Shown one piece after another: positions 18,500-27,829 of a DNA stretch of 64,000 bases. The number at the start of each line of letters is the position of its first letter. The stretch's first letter is position 1. The notes under the pieces are model-generated. The model was given only the letters and a program-made list of their open reading frames with translations. It was not told the DNA's origin and did no database searches. Both the position numbers and the translations under genes were made by a program. This DNA comes from Rheinheimera pacifica (GTDB lineage Bacteria; Pseudomonadota; Gammaproteobacteria; Enterobacterales; Alteromonadaceae), in NCBI RefSeq assembly GCF_900108485.1, contig NZ_FNXF01000001.1:248001-312000 (forward strand), in the 5' to 3' direction.

Positions 18500-18689
18500 A
18501 ACTTGATCCTGTTGATTAGAAAACTTACAAGTAATAGCCTAAAATCAGGCGTTTGTGAATAGCCAACTGATAAAGCCTGCCTGGCTCAAAGCAATGTCAC
18601 ACTCCGTTACACTTTTTTAAACTGCCGCTAATAGTGTTGTGCGGTACAGCATGCTAATTTCATTTGTTACCGTTATAAAGAGCTTAATC

Positions 18690-20810
18690 ATGAAAACAAC
18701 ATTCTATTCATTATTATTTACTGCCCTAATTAGCAGTGGAATGGCGCATGCTACCCAGCCGGCGGCACCGGTAGCGGTACAACAGCCTTATACTGTTAAA
18801 TCACCCAATGGTGACCGGCAAGACCCGTTTTACTGGCTGCGCGACGACAGCCGCACCTCGCCAACCGTGCTGGATTACCTGCAGCAGGAAAATGACTACT
18901 TTGCCGGATACGCCAGTAAATATCAGCCGCTGACGACCAAACTGACAGATGAAATTATTGGCCGTATTAAGCAGGACGACAGCTCAGTACCTTATAACAA
19001 AGGCGATTACAGCTACTACCGCCGTTTTGAAACCGGTCAGGAATACCCGGTGTATGCGCGGAAGTCGTTAAAAGACGGCACCGAGCAAATTATGTTGGAT
19101 GTTAACCAACTGGCGCAGGGTAAAGATTTTTATCAGGTGGCGAACTGGCAGGTAAGCCCGGATCAAAACCTGCTGGCCTATATGGAAGACACTAATGGCC
19201 GGCGTCAGTTTACCCTTAAAGTGCGCGATTTACGCACCGGCCAGGATTTACCCGATCAGCTTACCGGCTTATCCGGCAGCCTGGCCTGGGCACAGGACAA
19301 TAAAACGCTGTACGTGATTAAAAACGATCCGGTAACCCTGCTTAGCACTAAGGTATTGCAACACACGCTGGGCAATGACCCGGCCAGTGCCCGCCTGGTA
19401 TACGAAGAAAAAGACAACAGCTTTTACATGGGCGTGGGCAATACGCTGGACGATAAGTATGTGATGATTTATTCCAGCAGCACAGTATCTGGCGAAATGC
19501 GGGTGCAGGATGCCAGCAAGCCACAAAGCGAGTTTACTGTTATCGCACCGCGCCAGCGTGATTTTCAGTACACGGCCGAGCATCTTAATGGCCGCTGGAT
19601 TATCAACACCGACTGGGATGCACCTAATTTCCGTTTAATGACAGTAGAAACCGCTAAACTGGGCGACCGCAATAACTGGCAGCCACTGGTAGCGCATGAT
19701 GAAAAAGTGTTTATCCATGGCTTTGAAGCGTTCGACAATTACCTGGCCATCAGCGAGCGCAGCGACGGTCTGCGCCGTATTAAAGTGATGCCATGGAACG
19801 CACCTGATAAAGCGTTTTATGTCGCCTCAGACGAAGCAGCCTATGTCACCACCTTTGAAACCAACCCGGAGCAAAATACCGACTGGTTACGTTACACTTA
19901 TACATCACTGACTACACCGCAAAGTGTGTATCAGCTGAATATGAAAACCGGTGAAAAAAAGCTGCTTAAAGAAACCGAAGTATTGGGCGGTTTTGACAAA
20001 AACAACTATGCCACTGAACGCGTATGGGCCACTGCCGCCGATGGCGTAAAAATACCGGTGTCTTTATTGTATAAAAAGGGCTTTAAAGCGGACGGTACTG
20101 CACCTTTGTATCAGTATGCTTATGGTTCTTATGGCAGCTCGTCTGATCCGTCATTCCGCTCTACCGTGTTCTCGTTGGTTGACCGCGGTTTTGTTTATGC
20201 TATTGCCCATATTCGCGGCGGGCAGGAAATGGGCCGCCACTGGTATGAAGATGGCAAACTGCTGAAAAAAATTAACACCTTTACCGATTACATCGCGGTA
20301 ACCGATTACCTGGTAGCCAATAAATACGCTGCCAAAGATAAAGTGTTTGGTATGGGAGGCAGTGCCGGTGGCTTGCTGATGGGCGCAGTAGCAAACATGG
20401 CGCCGGAAAAATACCGTGCACTGGTAGCGCATGTACCTTTTGTTGATGTGGTTACTACCATGCTGGACGAAAGCATTCCGCTCACCACCAACGAATTTGA
20501 CGAGTGGGGTAACCCGAAGCAAAAAGCCTACTACGATTATATGCTGTCTTATTCGCCCTATGATCAGCTAAGCAAGCAAGCTTACCCGGCATTGCTTGTA
20601 ACCACCGGCTTGCATGATTCCCAGGTGCAGTATTTTGAACCGGCCAAATGGGTCGCTAAATTACGTACGCTTAAAACCGACAACCAGCCATTATTGTTTA
20701 AAACCAATATGGAGGCCGGCCACGGTGGTAAATCGGGCCGTTTTTCACGTTTAGCCGAGTACGCGCAGGAATATGCCTTTATTCTTAACCTGCTGGGCCA
20801 AACTGAATAA
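18690..20810 (+). CDS. ptrB: Exported oligopeptidase B (S9A family)
   Basis: A 706-residue serine peptidase that cleaves short peptides after basic residues. It has an N-terminal propeller domain and a C-terminal alpha/beta-hydrolase domain with nucleophile Ser558 in GMGGSAGGLLMG, the oligopeptidase B segment DESIPLTTNEFDEWGNP, an Asp in GLHDSQVQYFEP and a His in EAGHGGKSGRF. Unlike the classical cytosolic enzyme it begins with a clear signal peptide (MKTTFYSLLFTALISSGMAHA), so it should act in the periplasm. The ATG at 18690 gives this signal; an upstream extension from 18639 is less likely. A terminator follows at 20830. Confidence 0.92.
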   Translation: MKTTFYSLLFTALISSGMAHATQPAAPVAVQQPYTVKSPNGDRQDPFYWLRDDSRTSPTVLDYLQQENDYFAGYASKYQPLTTKLTDEIIGRIKQDDSSVPYNKGDYSYYRRFETGQEYPVYARKSLKDGTEQIMLDVNQLAQGKDFYQVANWQVSPDQNLLAYMEDTNGRRQFTLKVRDLRTGQDLPDQLTGLSGSLAWAQDNKTLYVIKNDPVTLLSTKVLQHTLGNDPASARLVYEEKDNSFYMGVGNTLDDKYVMIYSSSTVSGEMRVQDASKPQSEFTVIAPRQRDFQYTAEHLNGRWIINTDWDAPNFRLMTVETAKLGDRNNWQPLVAHDEKVFIHGFEAFDNYLAISERSDGLRRIKVMPWNAPDKAFYVASDEAAYVTTFETNPEQNTDWLRYTYTSLTTPQSVYQLNMKTGEKKLLKETEVLGGFDKNNYATERVWATAADGVKIPVSLLYKKGFKADGTAPLYQYAYGSYGSSSDPSFRSTVFSLVDRGFVYAIAHIRGGQEMGRHWYEDGKLLKKINTFTDYIAVTDYLVANKYAAKDKVFGMGGSAGGLLMGAVANMAPEKYRALVAHVPFVDVVTTMLDESIPLTTNEFDEWGNPKQKAYYDYMLSYSPYDQLSKQAYPALLVTTGLHDSQVQYFEPAKWVAKLRTLKTDNQPLLFKTNMEAGHGGKSGRFSRLAEYAQEYAFILNLLGQTE

Positions 20811-20829
20811 GCCGCTGCAATACCATACT

Positions 20830-20857
20830 AAGCCGGGTTAAGTAGCCCGGCTTTTTT
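20830..20857 (+). terminator. Rho-independent terminator after ptrB
   Basis: AAGCCGGG at 20830-20837 pairs with CCCGGCTT at 20846-20853, followed by six T residues. Confidence 0.9.
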
Positions 20858-20910
20858 CTGCCCTAATGTTTATTGTTTTGCTGCGGTCTTCAAACTGCGT
20901 AAATAAGATC

Positions 20911-20932
20911 AATTATCATTTGCAAATGATTC
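20911..20932. promoter_or_regulatory. Fur box 1 of the heme-uptake operon
   Basis: Contains the perfect 16-base palindrome ATCATTTGCAAATGAT at 20915-20930 with AATT before and TCT after, matching the overlapping hexamer pattern of Fur sites. Confidence 0.75.
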
Positions 20933-20962
20933 TCAGTTAGATTAAAGTTCGGCTCGCAAGTT

Positions 20963-20981
20963 AATAAGAATTATTATCATT
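20963..20981. promoter_or_regulatory. Fur box 2 of the heme-uptake operon
   Basis: AATAAGAATTATTATCATT is a good match to the 19-base Fur consensus and ends 11 bases before the first start codon, next to the ribosome binding site AAGGAG. Two boxes 30 bases apart suggest tight iron repression. Confidence 0.8.
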
Positions 20982-20992
20982 AAGGAGCCGTT

Positions 20993-21802
20993 ATGTCGTT
21001 GCCACTTAACCGGGCTATTTTTGCTGCTGCGCTATTGTCGGGCAGCTTTGTCGCCCCTGTTGCCGTACAAGCCCATGTGCCTTATTTACAGCCTGCCAGT
21101 TTTGAGCCGATCCGCGGCGGCTGGGTAAGCCTCGATGCCGCCTTTGCCGATCGCTTTTTTATTCCCGAAGTAGCCTTTGATAACAGCCAGTTTACTGTAC
21201 TAACACCGGCTGGCGCGGCAGTTAAACCGGCACTGGTACAATACAGCCATACCCGCACTACGGCAGAGCACCAGTTAACTGACGACGGCACTTACCGCTT
21301 TAGTACCGGCCTGCGCTACGGCGCGGTATTTCACACCTATGAGCAAGACGGCGAGCGTAAAAACAGCCGTGATGAAAACTTCAAATTACCGGCAGGCGCC
21401 AAATCTATTGCGCATTTTCAGGCAGTAACCCGGGCTGAAACCTACGTCAGCAAAGGTGCTCCAGACCATAACGCCTTAAAACCCGGTGGCGAAGCACTGG
21501 AGCTGGAGTTTCTCAGCCACCCGAATGACCTCTATACCGACAGCACCTTAAGAGCCCGCGTGCTGTTTAACGGCAAGCCGCTGGCGCAGCAGACGGTAAG
21601 TGCGTATTTCGTGGAAGCCGGTGCCAATGACGAAAAAGTGACGCAGCAGCTGACGACAGATGCAGCCGGCATTATCAGCTTTAAACCGGAAAAAGCAGGT
21701 ACTTATTTGCTGCTAAGCCGCTATCGCGCTGATGCTCCGGCCAGCGCCAAAGTGCCGCAATACAGTTACAGCTACAGCGTTGTGCTGGAAGTTACCCAAT
21801 AG
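20993..21802 (+). CDS. DUF4198 periplasmic protein of an iron-regulated operon
   Basis: A 269-residue exported protein: a signal peptide ending near VAPVAVQAHVPYLQP, then a beta-rich DUF4198 pattern with RGGWVSLDAAFADRFF and a C-terminal carboxypeptidase-regulatory-like half (VLFNGKPLAQQTVSAYFVEAG, GIISFKPEKAGTYLL). The family is often found beside TonB receptors for metals, where a periplasmic metal or ligand delivery role is suspected but not proven. It is the first gene after two Fur boxes and 30 bases before the EF-hand gene. Confidence 0.85.
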   Translation: MSLPLNRAIFAAALLSGSFVAPVAVQAHVPYLQPASFEPIRGGWVSLDAAFADRFFIPEVAFDNSQFTVLTPAGAAVKPALVQYSHTRTTAEHQLTDDGTYRFSTGLRYGAVFHTYEQDGERKNSRDENFKLPAGAKSIAHFQAVTRAETYVSKGAPDHNALKPGGEALELEFLSHPNDLYTDSTLRARVLFNGKPLAQQTVSAYFVEAGANDEKVTQQLTTDAAGIISFKPEKAGTYLLLSRYRADAPASAKVPQYSYSYSVVLEVTQ

Positions 21803-21832
21803 CGCCCACCCGTTAACGCAGGAGTTTTATCA

Positions 21833-22429
21833 ATGAACAAACAACATTTATACACCACCTTATTTCTGGCGCTAAGCAGTGCCTACCTGAGCGCCTGCAG
21901 CACTGCGGCCTCTGACATGCCACGCTTAAACGAGGTGCAGCAAAAGCAGCTGGCCAGCGAACGTGCCGGCCACTTGCGCCAGACTCATGTGCGCTTTAAT
22001 GCGCTGGATAAAGACGAAGACGGCTATATCAGCCGCGCTGAATTTAACCGCTCCGGTGATTTAGCCTTTGAGCGGATGGATACCAATAAAGACGGCGTGC
22101 TATCTGCTGCCGATCCTAAACCGGAACCGCGTGGTGAAGACACCCGGTCAGAGCAAACCCGCCAGCAACAGGCACAGCGCACAGAGCAGCCCCGGCGTGA
22201 ACGCCTGTTAAAAATGCCAACCACCCATTCTGTTGACGGCATGCTGGCGATGTACGACAGCAATAAAGATGGCGTAATTAGCCGCGAAGAATATGCCAAA
22301 GGCCGTGCAGCACAGTTTGCGGCTACCGATGCCAATGGCGATGGCCAGCTGAGCTACGACGAATACGTTGCAGAATTTGCCGGCCGGCTCGACCAGCAAA
22401 TAAGCCAGACCGTCAAAAAAGCCGATTAA
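21833..22429 (+). CDS. EF-hand lipoprotein
   Basis: A 198-residue lipoprotein with lipobox LSAC (Cys near residue 22) and four EF-hand-like loops: DKDEDGYISRAEF, DTNKDGVLSAADP, DSNKDGVISREEY and DANGDGQLSYDEY, arranged as two pairs separated by a charged Gln/Arg linker (about 95-125). The second loop has Asp-Pro in place of the usual final Glu, so it may bind weakly. It should bind Ca2+ at the cell envelope. The role in the heme operon is unknown. Confidence 0.88.
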   Translation: MNKQHLYTTLFLALSSAYLSACSTAASDMPRLNEVQQKQLASERAGHLRQTHVRFNALDKDEDGYISRAEFNRSGDLAFERMDTNKDGVLSAADPKPEPRGEDTRSEQTRQQQAQRTEQPRRERLLKMPTTHSVDGMLAMYDSNKDGVISREEYAKGRAAQFAATDANGDGQLSYDEYVAEFAGRLDQQISQTVKKAD

Positions 22430-22452
22430 GCCGCACTCAGGAGAACAGTAAC

Positions 22453-24765
22453 ATGGCTATGCAGTACACTTTATTGGCACTGGCGGTAACGGCGGCCTTT
22501 GCCACCCAGGCCCTGGCGGATAATGCCGCGCCAGAGCTGGATACCGTATCGGTAACCGCGCAGGCGGTGCAAACCCAGGCTAACAGCAAACAAACAGAGC
22601 AACTCAGCGCACAGCAGCTACAACAACAGCAAGCGCAAAATATTGCTGATGCAGTGCGCTTTGTACCTGGCGTCACCACTACCGATATGGGCCGCTTTGG
22701 CAGCAATGGTTTTAATATCCGCGGCCTGGACGGCGACAGAGTGGCCATAACCGTAGATGGTTTGTCACTGGGTGAAACGCTGGACCCACCCACTTTTGTT
22801 GCTTATGAGTTTTTCCGCTCTGCCAGAGGCGGGGTTGATATCGAGGCACTCAAGCAAATTGAAATTGTAAAAGGTGCCGATGCTATCGCCGCCGGCAGCG
22901 GTGCTTTAGGCGGTGCGGTGTTATTTGTTACCAAAGATCCGGCCGACTATTTAACTGCAGAAGGTGATGACAGCCATATTGGCTTGTCTGCCGGTTTTAG
23001 CGGCTCAAATGATGAAACCTCGTTCAGTGGCACTGTGGCTAACCGCAGCGGCAAGCTGGAATCTTTACTGGTGTATACCCGCCGCGATGGTAGTGAAACT
23101 GAAACCGCCCGTTCTGGCGACAATATCAGCGGTGCCGGGCGCACTATTGCCGATCCGCTGGATTACAGCAGTAATAATATTCTGGCCAAGTTGCAATATC
23201 AGCTAACGGATAGCCAGCGTCTGGGCTGGACCGGCGAATACTTTAAACAAACAAGCGAGCTGGACAACCAATCCAGGCTCGACAGCACTTATTTATCACG
23301 CTTTGGTGATGATGAAATTGAGCGCAAACGCTTTGGCCTGCAATACGAGTGGCTGGCCGCTCAGGCCTTTGCTGACAGCGTAAATGCCACGCTGGATTAC
23401 CAGTCAAATTACACTCATGGTTTAACCACCATGCTCACCACTGGCTGCAGCGGTGTAGTAAATGGTGGCGTGTCACCTTGCCTGCGTAGTGAAGATCGTG
23501 ATTTTAAGCAGCAACAACTAAAACTGGCCGTGGCGCTGGATAAAGAATTGTTCGGCAATACCGTACACCAGCAGTGGTTGTATGGCGGTTCGGCTGAACG
23601 GCGCAGCGTAGAATATTCTGCTATTGACCGCCGTTATATTGGCCAGACAGATGAGCTGGCAAGCCCGCCGGTAATTGACCCGGATCAGGTGCCAAAAACT
23701 GACGTTACTGCACTTAGCCTGTATGCCCGTGAAGTGATTAAGTTTGACCCACGCTGGACATTACGCCTTGGCGGCCGCTTTGACTCGCTAAAGTACAGCC
23801 CCGAGTTAGACGAGCAATTTAGCGATGCCAGCCAAACCGTAGCTAACGTCGATTTCACCGCCTTTACCTGGCAAACTAACCTGACCTACCAGATAGCCAC
23901 GGCGCATCAGGTATGGGCGCAGGCCGGGCGCGGTTTTAGGGCGCCGACCGTAGCAGAAATGTATTCACCCACCTCGCTGATCAGCCGCACCGAACAAGCC
24001 ACTGGCACTGTAGTAGATGATCTGTGGAGCAGCATCGCTAACCCGGATTTAAAAGCCGAGCGCAGCCTGAACCTGGAACTGGGGTACCGCTATCAAACAG
24101 ACAACCTGCTGCTGGGCGTATCGCTGTTTAAAGATCAGTACAGCGATATGATTGATACTGTTACCCGGATACAAAACCCTGATGTGGTGTATGAAACCTG
24201 TACCCGTGGCGTTTGTACTGTGGCGCAGGGTAACCAGTACAACACCATTGATAATATTGGTGAAGCTGACGTAAAAGGCGTGGAACTGGAAGCCGCCTGG
24301 CGCATTAGCCGCGCCTTTAGCTCGCGTTTGGCTTATTCATATAACGAGGGTGAGAAAGAAAACGGCGACCCGCTGCGCAGCATTAACCCGGCTTCGGCAG
24401 TGCTGGGCTTTCGCTACGACGGTGCTAACTGGAACATTACCGCGAATGTAACCCACAGCGCGGCTAAAAAAGCCAAAGACGCCTATGACTCAACAGAAAG
24501 TGATTTTGAAGCAAAGCCTTATCTGACCGACAGCTACACCGTAGTTGATCTGATGGGTACATTGGACCTTACGCCAAACTGGCAGTTAAGAGCCGGTATT
24601 TATAACCTGTTCGACGAAGAATACTACCAATGGCAGCGGGTACGTTTTGTTACCAACTGGGTAGGTAGTGGTGTGCGTGGTGGCGTACTGGCTGACGGTA
24701 CCGGTCTGCAGCGTTACAGCGAACCCGGCCGTTACGCCAAACTGGCCATTAGTTATAGCTTCTGA
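22453..24765 (+). CDS. TonB-dependent heme/hemoglobin-type receptor
   Basis: A 770-residue outer-membrane receptor. After the signal peptide (ALAVTAAFATQALA) comes a TonB box region (DTVSVTA), a plug with FNIRGLDGDRVAITVDGL and IEIVKGADAIAAGSGALGGAV, then a barrel ending AKLAISYSF. The plug segments are those of the hemoglobin/transferrin/lactoferrin receptor family, so heme or a heme protein is the likely ligand. No heme oxygenase or heme ABC transporter lies in the window. It is third in the Fur-controlled operon and its stop overlaps the tonB start (TGATG). Confidence 0.9.
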   Translation: MAMQYTLLALAVTAAFATQALADNAAPELDTVSVTAQAVQTQANSKQTEQLSAQQLQQQQAQNIADAVRFVPGVTTTDMGRFGSNGFNIRGLDGDRVAITVDGLSLGETLDPPTFVAYEFFRSARGGVDIEALKQIEIVKGADAIAAGSGALGGAVLFVTKDPADYLTAEGDDSHIGLSAGFSGSNDETSFSGTVANRSGKLESLLVYTRRDGSETETARSGDNISGAGRTIADPLDYSSNNILAKLQYQLTDSQRLGWTGEYFKQTSELDNQSRLDSTYLSRFGDDEIERKRFGLQYEWLAAQAFADSVNATLDYQSNYTHGLTTMLTTGCSGVVNGGVSPCLRSEDRDFKQQQLKLAVALDKELFGNTVHQQWLYGGSAERRSVEYSAIDRRYIGQTDELASPPVIDPDQVPKTDVTALSLYAREVIKFDPRWTLRLGGRFDSLKYSPELDEQFSDASQTVANVDFTAFTWQTNLTYQIATAHQVWAQAGRGFRAPTVAEMYSPTSLISRTEQATGTVVDDLWSSIANPDLKAERSLNLELGYRYQTDNLLLGVSLFKDQYSDMIDTVTRIQNPDVVYETCTRGVCTVAQGNQYNTIDNIGEADVKGVELEAAWRISRAFSSRLAYSYNEGEKENGDPLRSINPASAVLGFRYDGANWNITANVTHSAAKKAKDAYDSTESDFEAKPYLTDSYTVVDLMGTLDLTPNWQLRAGIYNLFDEEYYQWQRVRFVTNWVGSGVRGGVLADGTGLQRYSEPGRYAKLAISYSF

Positions 24766-25520
24766 TGTTTTCTCCCGCCGCTATGCAACCGCTGGCGCAA
24801 AGCCTTCCCCCTGCTGTTAAAGCAGGGGGCTTTTTGTTTACGCTGGGCGCGGTACTCAGTGCGCACCTGCTGCCCCTGGTTTGGTATCTGGCTGCAGATC
24901 CAGGCACAGTAACAATACAGCCACCAGTACTAACCGGGGTATTAGTGGCACAGCCGGCTTCGCAGCAAACTGCCGTGCCATCACCTGAACAAAAACCTGT
25001 GGTTGCAGCAGAAGCGCAACCAGAAGTAAAACAAGAAATTAAGCCGGCAGTTAAACCGGCAGCTAAGCGTGAGCTTAAGCAAACCCAGGCAGAAAACAAG
25101 CCAGCCCTGCCGTTAGCACAAGCACCTTTAACAAAAGCAACCGCGCAGCCCAACACAGCTGCTCAGCAGGCACCTGAGCAAAGTAAGCCGGTAGTAAAAC
25201 ACAGCCATGCCGCCATAGCCGTGCCGGTTTCGGCGCCGGTGTTAAATGCTACAGCGCACTATAACGCGCCGCCGGTATACCCGCAGTTATCGCGTAAATT
25301 ACGCGAGCAGGGCACAGTAGTACTGGAGCTTACCGTGCTGGTTAATGGCACCGTAGCCGATGTTATCGTGCTGCAAAGTAGTGGCTATCCAAGATTAGAT
25401 CAGGCTGCACTCAGTGCAGTGCAGCACTGGCGTTATCAGGCGGCACGGCGCGGCGACACAGCAATAGATTACCGCTACCGCCAACGGGTAGCCTTTTCCT
25501 TAACCGAAGGAGTTAATTAA
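24765..25520 (+). CDS. tonB: TonB energy-transducing protein
   Basis: A 251-residue protein with an N-terminal membrane anchor (about 20-45), a periplasmic linker rich in Pro, Lys, Ala and Gln (about 55-155), and the TonB C-terminal domain from about 165 (APPVYPQLSRKLREQGTVVL, SSGYPRLDQAALSAVQHWRY). It carries proton-motive-force energy from ExbB/ExbD to the receptor. The start overlaps the receptor stop and its own stop overlaps the exbB start, so the three are coupled. Confidence 0.95.
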   Translation: MFSPAAMQPLAQSLPPAVKAGGFLFTLGAVLSAHLLPLVWYLAADPGTVTIQPPVLTGVLVAQPASQQTAVPSPEQKPVVAAEAQPEVKQEIKPAVKPAAKRELKQTQAENKPALPLAQAPLTKATAQPNTAAQQAPEQSKPVVKHSHAAIAVPVSAPVLNATAHYNAPPVYPQLSRKLREQGTVVLELTVLVNGTVADVIVLQSSGYPRLDQAALSAVQHWRYQAARRGDTAIDYRYRQRVAFSLTEGVN

Positions 25521-26248
25521 TGACGCAACTAACAGACAACCCTTATGGCCTGGCCGCGCTTTGGGCGCAAGGCGACTGGGTAATAAAAGGCGTGGCGCTG
25601 TTGCTGCTGTTAATGTCGGTTGCCAGTTGGAGTGTGATCATCTGGCGTAGCCTGATGCTGTGGCGACTACGCCCGGCCAATATTGCCTCGCGGGATTTCT
25701 GGCATGCGCAAAGCTTTGCCCAGGGTTTACAGCTGCTGCAACCGCACAACAGCGCCAGCCCATACCGCATGCTGGCAGAAGAAGGCCAGGCGGCGGTTGA
25801 TCATCACAGCCTGCACAAAGCCGACTTACACGGCCAGCTAAGTTTAAATGACTGGCTAAGCGCCTGCTTACGCAATGCCATTGACGACAACGTACAACAA
25901 CTGCAGCGTGGCCTGCCGGTACTGGCGTCAGTAGGGTCTACCGCACCTTTTATCGGACTGTTTGGCACGGTGTGGGGTATTTATCATGCGCTGGTTAGCA
26001 TAGGGGTATCCGGCCAGGCCGGTATTGATAAAGTAGCCGGCCCGGTAGGGGAGGCATTAATTATGACCGCCGTTGGCCTGGCGGTGGCCATACCGGCAGT
26101 GCTGGGCTACAACGCACTGCAACGGGCCAATAAAGGTGTTATTACCCGTCTTAACCGCTTTGCCCATCAATTACATGCGTATTTTCTCACCGGTGCTGCG
26201 CCCAAAGCCAGTGTCAGTGTGTTAACCACTAAGCAGGAGAGTGCGTAA
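25520..26248 (+). CDS. exbB: ExbB/TolQ/MotA-family proton channel protein
   Basis: A 242-residue inner-membrane protein with three spans, at about residues 20-40, 135-155 and 170-195. It has the conserved ASVGSTAPFIGLFGTVWGIY segment and the C-terminal helix with EALIMTAVGLAVAIPAVLGYN. With ExbD it forms the proton channel that energises TonB. It sits between tonB and exbD. Confidence 0.96.
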   Translation: MTQLTDNPYGLAALWAQGDWVIKGVALLLLLMSVASWSVIIWRSLMLWRLRPANIASRDFWHAQSFAQGLQLLQPHNSASPYRMLAEEGQAAVDHHSLHKADLHGQLSLNDWLSACLRNAIDDNVQQLQRGLPVLASVGSTAPFIGLFGTVWGIYHALVSIGVSGQAGIDKVAGPVGEALIMTAVGLAVAIPAVLGYNALQRANKGVITRLNRFAHQLHAYFLTGAAPKASVSVLTTKQESA

Positions 26249-26659
26249 ATGGCCTTCGCTACAGACTCGCAGGATGATGAAGTTATCAGCGAAATCAATA
26301 TGACACCGCTGGTTGATGTGATGCTGGTGCTGCTGATTATTTTTATGATCACTATGCCGGTATTAACTCAGACAGTGCTGGTAGAGTTGCCTCAGGCCAG
26401 TGCTGAACCCACAACTACAACCCCCGACAGCATTGCCATCAGCGTACTGCGCGACGGCAGCGTGCAGTGGAATAGCGAAGTGGTAACGGCCGGGCAGCTG
26501 CAACACAAGCTGGCACACATAGCGCAGTTACCTCAGCAACCACCGCTGCAGCTAATGGCCGATAAAGCGGTGGAATACCAGCATGTACTTAACGTAATGG
26601 CACTGGCACAACAATTGGGTATTACAAAGTTAGGTTTTGTTACTGAGCCGATACATTAA
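26249..26659 (+). CDS. exbD: ExbD/TolR-family protein
   Basis: A 136-residue protein with one N-terminal span (about 17-37; MTPLVDVMLVLLIIFMITMP) that contains the conserved proton-carrying Asp, and a periplasmic domain. It is the last gene of the Fur-controlled heme operon, directly abutting exbB. The dedicated TonB system suggests that this receptor does not rely on a shared one. Confidence 0.96.
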   Translation: MAFATDSQDDEVISEINMTPLVDVMLVLLIIFMITMPVLTQTVLVELPQASAEPTTTTPDSIAISVLRDGSVQWNSEVVTAGQLQHKLAHIAQLPQQPPLQLMADKAVEYQHVLNVMALAQQLGITKLGFVTEPIH

Positions 26660-26760
26660 CTCTGGTGCTATATTCCTTAACTACAACTTTTGTCGCGATA
26701 TTATCGGGTCGGTTTTAGTGCTAGCCTGCTGCAAACTATGCTGTTTTATAAGGCCTTGCT

Positions 26761-27612
26761 ATGCCCTATACCCGCGTTGTGCTGTTAACCCTGCTGGCGC
26801 TTATCGCCTTTGCCGGTAACTCGCTGCTGTGCCGTGCGGCACTGGCGCATACCCAGATAGATGCTGCCAGTTTTACCGCTATAAGGCTGGTATCCGGTGC
26901 TGTCGTGTTATGGGCTTTGGTAGTATTTCGCCGGGGTGAACACAGCGGCCGTGGTAACTGGCTATCAGCGCTGGCGCTGTTTGTTTATGCTGCCGGGTTT
27001 TCGTTTGCTTATATTCAGCTGAACACCGGTATAGGCGCACTGATCCTGTTCGGAGCAGTGCAAACCAGCATGATAGCTTGCGGCCTGTGGCGCGGTGAAC
27101 GCTTTAGTTTGTTGCAGTGGCTGGGTTTGCTGCTGGCTTGCTCGGGGCTTATCGGTTTGTTAGTGCCGGGGCTGTCGGCACCGCCACTGTCAGGGGCTTT
27201 GCTGATGTTAGCTGCCGGTGTGGCCTGGGGCGTGTACTCGCTGCGTGGCAAAGGTGCAGGCGATCCGCTTTCGGTAACCAGCGGTAACTTTATCCGGGCT
27301 GTGCCGATGGCGCTGTTGCTAAGTGTGTTGTTAATAAAGCAAGCGTCATTAGAGAGTGCCGGGGTAGGGTATGCGCTGCTATCCGGGGTTTTAACCTCTG
27401 GTATCGGTTATGCCATCTGGTACACCGCTTTACCGTTACTAAAAGCGACAACTGCTGCCACGGTGCAGCTAAGTGTGCCGCTGCTGGCCGCGCTGGGTGG
27501 GGTATTGCTATTGCAGGAGCCACTAACACTGCGTTTGTTGCTGGCGTCGCTGGCGATTTTGGGTGGTATTGGTCTGGTGGTGTTAGCTGCGAATTACCAT
27601 AAGCCTCTATAG
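26761..27612 (+). CDS. EamA/DMT-family permease
   Basis: A 283-residue inner-membrane protein with about ten spans in two repeated halves of the drug/metabolite transporter type (LLTLLALIAFAGNSLLCRAAL, then GVLTSGIGYAIWYTALPLLKA in the second repeat). Substrates of this family vary widely and none can be assigned. AAGG lies 6 bases before the ATG. It starts 101 bases after exbD and probably has its own promoter. Confidence 0.9.
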   Translation: MPYTRVVLLTLLALIAFAGNSLLCRAALAHTQIDAASFTAIRLVSGAVVLWALVVFRRGEHSGRGNWLSALALFVYAAGFSFAYIQLNTGIGALILFGAVQTSMIACGLWRGERFSLLQWLGLLLACSGLIGLLVPGLSAPPLSGALLMLAAGVAWGVYSLRGKGAGDPLSVTSGNFIRAVPMALLLSVLLIKQASLESAGVGYALLSGVLTSGIGYAIWYTALPLLKATTAATVQLSVPLLAALGGVLLLQEPLTLRLLLASLAILGGIGLVVLAANYHKPL

Positions 27613-27667
27613 TTGTGAGCAGGTATCAAAACAGCTACACTTAAGTTCTTCGTTAGGGAGTTTATGC

Positions 27668-27829
27668 ATGACTGATAAGAAGTTACTGTTACAACGTTTT
27701 GACGCCATAAAAGTGGCTAACTTTAATGAAAGCCTTCGCTTGGAAGGGTTACAGCCTAACAAAAATAAGGCAGTGTTGAACCCTAAGCTGGTAGCCAAAC
27801 TCAAAGAACTGCAACGTCTGAATGGCTGA
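27668..27829 (+). CDS. FicA-like antitoxin
   Basis: A 53-residue protein with many Lys and Leu residues. It contains SLRLEG at residues 22-27, matching the Fic inhibitory motif (S/T)xxxE(G/N), in which the Glu blocks ATP binding in the toxin. AGGGAG lies 7 bases before the ATG. The gene overlaps the fic start by 8 bases, the usual layout of class I Fic systems where the antitoxin is separate and comes first. Confidence 0.82.
   Translation: MTDKKLLLQRFDAIKVANFNESLRLEGLQPNKNKAVLNPKLVAKLKELQRLNG

Noticed and set aside
20151..20522. 123-residue minus-strand open frame within oligopeptidase B
   Set aside because: Opposes the catalytic region of a conserved enzyme; shadow frame.
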